A DNA stretch of 5,887 nucleotides, taken from assembly GCA_027483425.1 (NCBI GenBank), contig JAIXUR010000501.1, positions 1-5,887 on the forward strand. Reading direction: 5' to 3'. A program made the translations under genes and the position numbers. Each line of letters begins with the position of its first letter. The stretch's first letter is position 1. The stretch comes from Cyanobacteriota bacterium (GTDB taxonomy: Bacteria; Cyanobacteriota; Cyanobacteriia; Phormidesmidales; Phormidesmidaceae). Under the pieces are notes generated by a model, which was not told where the DNA came from, made no database searches, and saw only the letters and a list, made by a program, of their open reading frames with translations. This document shows, one piece after another, positions 1-5,431 of the stretch.

Positions 1-705
1 CTGATTCGGCAGGGGTTAGTCAACAACATCAAGGCGGCGAAAAAACTGATTCAGCACAATGACCCCAGTGTGTGGGACGTGCTGGAAGAGGTGATTGAAA
101 GCCACCCGGTGATGCTGAACCGAGCCCCGACCCTGCACCGTCTGGGCATTCAGGCCTTTGAGCCAATTCTGGTAGAAGGGCGGGCGATTCAGCTGCACCC
201 GCTGGTGTGTCCGGCCTTTAACGCTGACTTTGACGGTGACCAGATGGCGGTGCACGTGCCCCTGTCCCTGGAGGCACAGGCGGAGGCCCGGTTGCTGATG
301 CTGGCCTCGAACAACGTGCTGTCTCCCGCTACGGGCCAGCCCATCATTACCCCATCCCAGGATATGGTGCTGGGCTGTTACTACCTCACGGCGGAGAACC
401 CCAACGCCAGTAAGGGCGTCGGCCACTACTTCTCCGGCATGGATGACGCCATTATGGCCTACGAGCAGGGCATAGTAGACCTCCATGCCAAGGTGTGGTT
501 ACGGTTTGACGGCGAAGTGGATTCTGACCAGCCCAAGACCTCGGCACCGGAGCGGATGGAGTCCGAAGACGGCACGATCACGGAAATTTACCCCGATCGC
601 CGGGTGCGTCTAGACAGCGAGGGCAATCTGATCTCCCAGTACATCAAAACTACCCCAGGCCGCATTATCTACAACAAGGCGGTCCTTGACGCGATCGCAG
701 GCTAG
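1..705 (+). CDS. rpoC1: RNA polymerase gamma subunit (N-terminal half of beta'), 3' part
   Basis: Only the last 234 codons are in the window; the frame is open from base 1 and the start lies upstream. In cyanobacteria RpoC1 corresponds to the N-terminal half of bacterial beta' and assembles with RpoC2, beta, two alpha and omega into RNA polymerase. The sequence shows the conserved stretch LNRAPTLHRLGIQAF (115-159), which leads into the double-psi beta-barrel, and the universal NADFDGD loop (220-240). The three Asp of that loop (codons at 226, 232 and 238) chelate the catalytic Mg2+. The following conserved block HVPLSLEAQAEARLLM and the LSPATGQPIITPSQDMVLGCYYLT region are also intact. The protein ends in TTPGRIIYNKAVLDAIAG, then TAG, which is the normal break point before the bridge helix, so this is a natural split and not a frameshift. 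rpoC2 follows 59 bp downstream on the same strand, surely co-transcribed. Confidence 0.98.
   Translation: MIRQGLVNNIKAAKKLIQHNDPSVWDVLEEVIESHPVMLNRAPTLHRLGIQAFEPILVEGRAIQLHPLVCPAFNADFDGDQMAVHVPLSLEAQAEARLLMLASNNVLSPATGQPIITPSQDMVLGCYYLTAENPNASKGVGHYFSGMDDAIMAYEQGIVDLHAKVWLRFDGEVDSDQPKTSAPERMESEDGTITEIYPDRRVRLDSEGNLISQYIKTTPGRIIYNKAVLDAIAG
691..698. repeat. HIP1 octamer in rpoC1
   Basis: Exact GCGATCGC palindrome in the last codons of rpoC1. HIP1 is a hugely over-represented octamer in many cyanobacterial genomes, so it mainly marks the lineage. In the same frame it encodes the Ala-Ile-Ala near the C terminus. Confidence 0.9.
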
Positions 706-764
706 GGGCCATCTAAACCCACCACCACGGCACGAATATCACCATTACACAAGGGCAAAGACCT

Positions 765-3700
765 ATGGCTGAGCAAGGGGCACCCCAATCCTCCCTGACC
801 TTTCGGAACCGGATTATTGACAAGAAGCAGCTCAAAAAGCTGATCTCCTGGTCATTTACCGAGCACGGTACTGCTCGTACCTCCCAAATGGCTGACCGCA
901 TTAAGGAGCTGGGCTTTAAGTACGCCACCCGAGCTGGGGTCTCTATTAGCGTAGAAGACCTCCAGGTGCCTAAAGAAAAGAAGAAGATGCTGGCCGCCGC
1001 CGAAGAAGACATTCGCATTACCGAAGAGCGCTACACCCGCGGTGAAATCACCGAGGTGGAGCGTCTGACCAAGGTAATCGACACCTGGAACGACACCAGC
1101 GAAGAGCTGAAAGACCAGGTGGTGAAGAACTTCAAGGAAAACAACCCGCTCAACTCGGTGTACATGATGGCCTTCTCGGGGGCCCGGGGAAATATCTCCC
1201 AGGTGCGCCAGCTGGTGGGCATGCGGGGTCTGATGGCTAATCCCCAGGGGGAGATCATTGACCTCCCCATTAAGACCAACTTCCGCGAGGGGCTGACGGT
1301 TACCGAGTACGTGATCTCCTCCTACGGGGCGCGCAAGGGGCTGGTCGACACCGCCCTCCGCACCGCCGACTCGGGCTATCTGACCCGTCGCCTGGTGGAC
1401 GTATCCCAGGATGTGATTATTCGGGAGCACGACTGCGGTACCACGCGGGGTATCCCCCTGCGCAGTATGACCGACGGTGAGCGGGTGCTGATTCCCCTTG
1501 AAAACCGCCTGCTGGGCCGGGTGGTGTCCGAGGATGTTATCCATCCCCAAACCGGCGAGGTGCTGCTTGCCAAAGATCATCCGGTTTCCCCGGAGACAGC
1601 GGAGAAGCTGGCTGAGGCTGGCGTTGAAGGTGTGGTGGTGCGATCGCCCCTCACCTGCGAAGCCACCCGCTCCGTGTGCCGCCTGTGCTATGGCTGGAGC
1701 CTGGCGCACTCCGATATGGTTGACCTAGGTGAGGCCGTAGGCATTATCGCGGCCCAGTCCATCGGCGAGCCCGGCACCCAGATGACCATGCGAACCTTCC
1801 ACACCGGCGGTACCTTTACCGGCGAAGTGGCTCCCCGCATCCGGGCGACCAAGGATGGCACGGTGAAGCTGCCCAAGAATCTGAAGACCCGTAGCTTCCG
1901 CACCCGCTACGGTGAAGATGCCCTGATGCTGGAGTCGAACGCCGACATCATCATCGACGGCAGCGGTAAGAATAAAACCGTCTCGCTGCCCCAGGGCACC
2001 ATTCTGTTTGTGAATGAAGGCGAGACCGTTCAAAAAGAACAGCTGCTAGCCGAGTTGCCCTCCGCCGGGCGCACCCGCAAGGTGACTGAAAAAGCGACCA
2101 AAGACGTGACCTCTGACCTGTCCGGAGAGGTCAAATTTGCCGGCCTGGTGCAGGAAGAAAAAACCGACCGTCAGGGCAACACCACCCGCTTAGCCCAGCG
2201 GGGCGGCCTGCTGTGGGTACTCGCCGGGGATGTGTACAACCTGCCCCCCAGCGCAGAACCCGTGGTCCGCAACGGCGACTACACCCAGGCGGGCGATACC
2301 CTGGCCGAAACCAAGCTCACCACTGAGCGCGGCGGCCTAGTGCGCCTACCCGAGGCCGACGACGAAAAGGGCACCCGTGAGGTTGAAATCATCACCGCCT
2401 CGGTGATGCTCGATCAGGCCCACGTGCGCAAAGAACACGGCCAGGGTCGGGAACACTACTTCATTGAAACGGCCCACGGTCAGCGGTTCTCCCTCATTGC
2501 GACTCCTGGGGCGAAGGTCACCAGCGGCCAAGTGATTGCTGAGCTCGAAGATGATCGCTTCCATACCCAAACCGGGGGGATCGTCAAGTTCTCTGGCGTC
2601 GACGTGGCCAAAAAAGGCAAGGGCAAGCAGGGCTACGAAGTCGTACAGGGCGGCACCCTGCTGTGGATTCCTGAGGAGGCCCACGAGGTCAACAAGGACA
2701 TCTCTCTGCTGATGGTGGAAGACGGCCAGTACCTGGAAGCGGGTACCGAGGTAGTCAAAGACATCTTCTGCCAGAACAGCGGCGTGGTCGAAGTCACCCA
2801 AAAGAACGACATTCTGCGGGAGATCCTGATCAAGCCCGGCGACATTCACATGGTGGATGCCCCCGAGGATGTCATGGACCGCGACGGCACCCTGGTTAAT
2901 GCTGGGGAAGAAGTGATGCCGGGGCTGGTAGCCGACGCCCTCCGCTACGTGGAATACGTGGAGACCCCCGATGGCCCAGCGCTGCTCCTGCGTCCCGTGG
3001 AAGAGTACGTGGTGCCCAACGAGCCCGCCGTACCCAGCCAAGACTCCGCCGCCGATGCCACCGGCTCCATCCGGCTCCGTGCCATTCAGCGCATCCCCTT
3101 CAAGGACGGGGAACGGGTGAAGTCGGTGGACGGCGTTGAGCTCCTGCGCACTCAGCTGGTGCTCGACATCGAAGATGAATCGCCCCACGTGGTAGCGGAT
3201 ATCGAGCTGGTACCCGACGACGACGATGTGGACCTGATGCGCTTGCAGATGGTGGTGCTCGAGACCCAGGTGATTCGCCGCGATGTCGTGGCCGACCAAA
3301 CCCAGGGCAGTACCCTGACCCGTCTCTTGGTGGAAGAGGGGCAACAGATTGAACCAGGCGCCGTCGTGGCCCGTACCGAAATTCTCTGTAAAGAGGCGGG
3401 CGAGGTGCGGGGGATTCGCGAAGGTCAGGAAGCGGTACGCCGCCTGCTGGTGGTTCGGGATTCCGATCGCATGCAGGTTGACCTGGGCAGCCAGGCGCCA
3501 GGGGTGAAGGCGGGCGATCTGGTGGTCGCTGAAACCGAGCTGGCCCCCGGCACTAACACCGCTGAGTCGGGACAAGTCACCAAGATTGAAGGCAATGTGG
3601 TGACCCTGCGCCATGCCCGGCCCTACCGGGTGTCTACCGGAGCTGTGCTACACATTGAAGACGGTGACCTGGTGCAACGGGGTGACAACCTAGTGCTGCT

Positions 3701-4748
3701 GGTATTTGAGCGGGCCAAAACCGGGGATATCATCCAGGGTCTGCCCCGCATTGAAGAACTGCTGGAGGCCCGTAAGCCCAAGGAGGCCTGCATTCTGTCT
3801 GAGCGCCCCGGCAATGCCCAGGTGGTGTACAGCGACGACGAGACCGTGGAGGTCAAGATCATTGAAGACGACGGCGTGGTCACCGAGTACCCCGTCAGTC
3901 CTGGCCAAAACGTGATTGTCTCCGATGGCCAGCGGGTCGGCACCGCTGAGCACCTCACCGATGGCCCCGCAAACCCCCACCAGATTCTGGAGGTGTTCTT
4001 TAAGTACAACCTCAGCCTCGGACAGGGCATTCACGAGGCGGCGATGGGGGCACTCCAGAAGGTGCAGTCGTTCCTGGTGAACGAGGTGCAGTCCGTGTAC
4101 CAGTCCCAGGGCATCGAGATTTCCGACAAGCACACCGAGGTGATTGTGCGGCAGATGTCGTCGAAGTGCCGCATTGACGACGGCGGTGACACGACCATGC
4201 TGCCCGGCGAACTGGTGGAAATCTACCAGGTGGAGCAGGTGAACGAGGCCATGGCCATCACCGGCGGAGCCCCGGCAGAATACACGCCGGTACTGCTGGG
4301 GATTACGAAGGCCTCCCTCAATACCGACAGCTTCATTTCCGCCGCCAGTTTCCAGGAAACCACCCGGGTGCTAACGGAAGCGGCCATTGAAGGCAAGTCT
4401 GACTGGCTACGGGGCCTGAAGGAAAACGTCATTATTGGGCGTTTGATTCCGGCCGGTACGGGGTACAACGCCTACGAAGAGGCCCCGGCCCCAGAAATCG
4501 ACTCGGTCTACGAGTCGGCCATTCTAGACGATGACATGGTCTTGCAGGACGTGGTGCTGGACGATTTCACCGCCCGCAGTTACGACCTGGAGGGCAACCT
4601 CACCATGCTCAACGACGATGAAATGATCGGCGGCATGTCGGTGGAAGATGGTATCCCGCGCGGCAACGGCGACTTCCCTGGGCTGGGGAATGGTGCCGAC
4701 CTAGAGGATGACGATCTGCTGATCGACGATCAAACCGCATCCCTATAG
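765..4748 (+). CDS. rpoC2: RNA polymerase beta' subunit, C-terminal half (RpoC2)
   Basis: Complete, 1327 aa, close to the usual size for cyanobacterial RpoC2. It supplies the bridge helix, trigger loop and jaw/clamp parts of RNAP. In order: N-terminal segment; bridge-helix region around residues 128-160 (SGARGNISQVRQLVGMRGLM); NFREGLTVTEY and SGYLTRRLVDVSQD; four zinc-ligand cysteines C224, C298, C305 and C308; first trigger helix at about 321-349 (GEAVGIIAAQSIGEPGTQM, then TMRTFHTGG). The SI3 insertion, rich in sandwich-barrel motifs, fills about 350-980. The second trigger-loop half follows at 985-1005 (KTGDIIQGLPRIEELLEARK). The conserved C-terminal core is GITKASLNTDSFISAASFQ (1179-1197) and LKENVIIGRLIPAGTGYNAY. 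An acidic tail closes the protein. The ATG at 765 gives the family's typical short lead before FRNRIIDKKQLKKLI; upstream is only a weak purine stretch (aagggcaaag, 751-760), not a strong Shine-Dalgarno. A terminator lies about 40 bp after the stop. Confidence 0.98.
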   Translation: MAEQGAPQSSLTFRNRIIDKKQLKKLISWSFTEHGTARTSQMADRIKELGFKYATRAGVSISVEDLQVPKEKKKMLAAAEEDIRITEERYTRGEITEVERLTKVIDTWNDTSEELKDQVVKNFKENNPLNSVYMMAFSGARGNISQVRQLVGMRGLMANPQGEIIDLPIKTNFREGLTVTEYVISSYGARKGLVDTALRTADSGYLTRRLVDVSQDVIIREHDCGTTRGIPLRSMTDGERVLIPLENRLLGRVVSEDVIHPQTGEVLLAKDHPVSPETAEKLAEAGVEGVVVRSPLTCEATRSVCRLCYGWSLAHSDMVDLGEAVGIIAAQSIGEPGTQMTMRTFHTGGTFTGEVAPRIRATKDGTVKLPKNLKTRSFRTRYGEDALMLESNADIIIDGSGKNKTVSLPQGTILFVNEGETVQKEQLLAELPSAGRTRKVTEKATKDVTSDLSGEVKFAGLVQEEKTDRQGNTTRLAQRGGLLWVLAGDVYNLPPSAEPVVRNGDYTQAGDTLAETKLTTERGGLVRLPEADDEKGTREVEIITASVMLDQAHVRKEHGQGREHYFIETAHGQRFSLIATPGAKVTSGQVIAELEDDRFHTQTGGIVKFSGVDVAKKGKGKQGYEVVQGGTLLWIPEEAHEVNKDISLLMVEDGQYLEAGTEVVKDIFCQNSGVVEVTQKNDILREILIKPGDIHMVDAPEDVMDRDGTLVNAGEEVMPGLVADALRYVEYVETPDGPALLLRPVEEYVVPNEPAVPSQDSAADATGSIRLRAIQRIPFKDGERVKSVDGVELLRTQLVLDIEDESPHVVADIELVPDDDDVDLMRLQMVVLETQVIRRDVVADQTQGSTLTRLLVEEGQQIEPGAVVARTEILCKEAGEVRGIREGQEAVRRLLVVRDSDRMQVDLGSQAPGVKAGDLVVAETELAPGTNTAESGQVTKIEGNVVTLRHARPYRVSTGAVLHIEDGDLVQRGDNLVLLVFERAKTGDIIQGLPRIEELLEARKPKEACILSERPGNAQVVYSDDETVEVKIIEDDGVVTEYPVSPGQNVIVSDGQRVGTAEHLTDGPANPHQILEVFFKYNLSLGQGIHEAAMGALQKVQSFLVNEVQSVYQSQGIEISDKHTEVIVRQMSSKCRIDDGGDTTMLPGELVEIYQVEQVNEAMAITGGAPAEYTPVLLGITKASLNTDSFISAASFQETTRVLTEAAIEGKSDWLRGLKENVIIGRLIPAGTGYNAYEEAPAPEIDSVYESAILDDDMVLQDVVLDDFTARSYDLEGNLTMLNDDEMIGGMSVEDGIPRGNGDFPGLGNGADLEDDDLLIDDQTASL
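1640..1647. repeat. HIP1 octamer in rpoC2
   Basis: Exact GCGATCGC inside rpoC2, in the codons between the first zinc cysteine (C224) and the CxxxxxxCxxC cluster. It is read through as ordinary coding sequence. Confidence 0.9.
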
Positions 4749-4775
4749 ATAGGTTTCTAGGGATAGGTTTCTAGG
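4748..4775. repeat. Two tandem 14-bp copies after the rpoC2 stop
   Basis: The unit gataggtttctagg occurs twice head to tail, identical and without a spacer (4748-4761 and 4762-4775). The first copy begins at the last base of the rpoC2 TAG stop, and the second abuts a HIP1 site. It lies in the 3' untranslated part of the rpo transcript, just before the terminator. No function is recognised; replication slippage is the simplest origin. Confidence 0.85.
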
Positions 4776-4783
4776 GCGATCGC
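4776..4783. repeat. HIP1 octamer before the terminator
   Basis: Exact GCGATCGC, directly joined to the 14-bp tandem repeat and 3 bp before the terminator stem. It is the only intergenic HIP1 copy of the four in the window. Confidence 0.9.
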
Positions 4784-4786
4784 GCT

Positions 4787-4825
4787 AAATCCCCCGGCTG
4801 ATCTCGGTCAGTCGGGGGATTTATT
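4787..4825 (+). terminator. Terminator hairpin of the rpoC1-rpoC2 operon
   Basis: A 15-bp stem is formed by 4787-4801 and 4808-4822 with a single G-T wobble. The arms read aaatcccccggctga and tcagtcgggggattt, and the 6-nt loop is tctcgg. The stem has a G/C core of five consecutive C-G pairs and an AT base. It is followed by ttatt, not a long T-run, so it is a strong hairpin with a modest U tract. It stands 38 bp after the rpoC2 stop and about 36 bp before the start of rnpB. That position fits a terminator that insulates the RNase P RNA from rpo read-through. Confidence 0.85.
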
Positions 4826-4826
4826 A

Positions 4827-4860
4827 TGTCCACCCCTGTCCTGGGGCTTAAACTATACCT
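4827..4860 (+). promoter_or_regulatory. Possible rnpB promoter
   Basis: A structured RNA behind a terminator needs its own promoter, and this 35-bp gap is the only place for a proximal one. A -10-like TAAACT (4849-4854) sits about 7 bp before the predicted 5' end of rnpB; TATACC (4854-4859) is an alternative but too close. At the expected -35 distance there is only tgtcca (4827-4832), a poor match. A small inverted repeat, cccc (4833-4836) and gggg (4843-4846), lies between the two elements. The call rests mainly on position, with weak sequence support. Confidence 0.35.
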
Positions 4861-5275
4861 AAGAGGGAGGTAGCGCAGGTGGTTGCGGATCGGCTTTGCC
4901 GGTCTGAGGAAAGTCCGGGCTCCCGAAAGACCAGACCTGCTGGGTAACGCCCAGTGCGGGCAACCGTGAGGAGAGTGCCACAGAAACATACCGCCGATGG
5001 GAAGGTAGAAGGCAGAAGGCAGAAAACCATTTCATCCTTTATCCTTCATCCTTTCACAGGTAAGGGTGCAAGGGTGCGGTAAGAGCGCACCAGCAGCATC
5101 GAGAGGTGCTGGCTCGGTAAACCCCGGTCGGGTGCAAGGTCAAGGGGCAAGGTTGGTCTTTTTCCAGCCCCGTCGTTACGTGCCGCACGAGGCGTTTGGT
5201 AACAAACGTCCCAGATAGATAACCGCCCCCCCGGTAACGGGGGAACAGAACCCGGCTTATGTCTACCTCCTTCCC
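4861..5275 (+). ncRNA. rnpB: RNase P RNA (catalytic subunit, bacterial type A)
   Basis: This RNA removes the 5' leader from pre-tRNAs and works with the RnpA protein, which is not in the window. The ends come from helix P1: 4863-4873 pairs with 5263-5273 (11 bp, one G-U), so the exact termini may be off by a few bases. P3 is 4888-4894 with 4898-4904. The universal core gaggaaagtccgggctcc (4906-4923) pairs through P4 with cccggctt (5251-5258), leaving the conserved bulged U at 4914. Other signature blocks are gaggagagtgccacagaaa (4968-4986), accgccgatgg (4990-5000), ggtgcggtaagagcgcacc (5073-5091) and acagaacccggcttat (5245-5260). P18 (5191-5198 with 5203-5210) and a hairpin near the 3' end (5228-5233 with 5238-5243) both carry GTAA tetraloops. 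The catalytic core looks complete. The one unusual part is the heptad insertion in P12, listed separately. Confidence 0.96.
5001..5055 (+). repeat. Heptad-repeat (STRR-like) extension of rnpB helix P12
   Basis: The left arm is three 7-mers, gaaggta gaaggca gaaggca (5001-5021). The right arm is three others, ttcatcc tttatcc ttcatcc (5031-5051). The arms pair: each heptad gives five pairs (GG-CC and GAA-TTC, or the wobble form) plus a 2x2 mismatch, so the stem repeats every 7 nt and closes on the hexaloop aaccat (5025-5030). It sits exactly where the short P12 hairpin lies in E. coli RNase P RNA, between accgccgatgg and acaggtaagggtg. Short tandemly repeated heptamers within rnpB have been described in heterocyst-forming cyanobacteria (from memory). 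This one looks like the same phenomenon. Confidence 0.85.
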
Positions 5276-5282
5276 CCCCTCT

Positions 5283-5427
5283 TGGCCTGATTCAGTCGGT
5301 AAGCCTAATTAATTGTTAAGAAGGGGTTTGGGGGCTGCGCCCCCAGGCAGGGGGTTTCACCCCCTCCACCCCCACCAGCATCTTTAAGTTTAATTACGCC
5401 CAGCTACTTGCCTGTGATGGCCTGATT
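5283..5427. other. Structured spacer between rnpB and rnc, bracketed by a 10-bp direct repeat
   Basis: tggcctgatt occurs at 5283-5292 and again at 5418-5427. Between the copies lies an imperfect inverted repeat: 5303-5323 pairs with 5379-5399, including the perfect 7-bp TAATTAA (5306-5312) with TTAATTA (5390-5396). It encloses the GC hairpin pair. No coding sequence is seen in the spacer. The layout resembles a small non-autonomous element with a target duplication, but the ends lack clear terminal inverted repeats (only a loose ggyaag similarity). A leader-RNA structure for rnc is equally possible. A -10-like TTTAAT at 5389-5394 has no convincing -35. The right-hand repeat copy supplies the TGA (5423-5425) that closes the rnc frame upstream. 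Confidence 0.45.
5329..5364. repeat. Double GC hairpin, phased at 10 nt
   Basis: Two adjacent hairpins: tgggggc/gccccca around loop tgc (5329-5345, 7 bp), and gggggt/accccc around loop ttc (5350-5364, 6 bp). A further ccccc block follows at 5369-5373. There is no T-run right after, so a classical rnpB terminator is not evident, though the hairpins could block 3' trimming or slow polymerase. Similar GC-rich hairpin units are, from memory, dispersed in intergenic regions of filamentous cyanobacteria; this cannot be verified from one window. Confidence 0.7.
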
Positions 5428-5431
5428 GACC

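Noticed and set aside
703..767. Apparent break of the beta' gene, as if by a nonsense mutation
   Set aside because: The rpoC1/rpoC2 split at this point is the normal arrangement in cyanobacteria and plastids.
852..1709. A 285-codon minus-strand open frame
   Set aside because: It is antisense to the conserved bridge-helix and zinc regions of rpoC2; the plus-strand protein explains the conservation.
2346..3614. A 422-codon open frame on the minus strand, opposite rpoC2
   Set aside because: It lies wholly within SI3 of rpoC2. Its His/Gly/Leu-rich translation is typical of antisense frames in GC-rich coding DNA, and no known domain is recognisable.
4771..5030. Minus-strand open frames across the terminator and rnpB
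   Set aside because: They overlap the conserved RNase P RNA core, whose helices P1, P3 and P4 account for the sequence.
5001..5055. CRISPR-like array
   Set aside because: The units are only 7 bp, contiguous and without spacers, and they lie inside a structural RNA.
5323..5354. G-quadruplex
   Set aside because: Only three G-runs of four or more occur, and the C-blocks between them favour hairpins instead.
5329..5364. Intrinsic terminator of rnpB
   Set aside because: The hairpins are strong but a C-rich stretch follows, with no T-run; a role in termination cannot be claimed from sequence.
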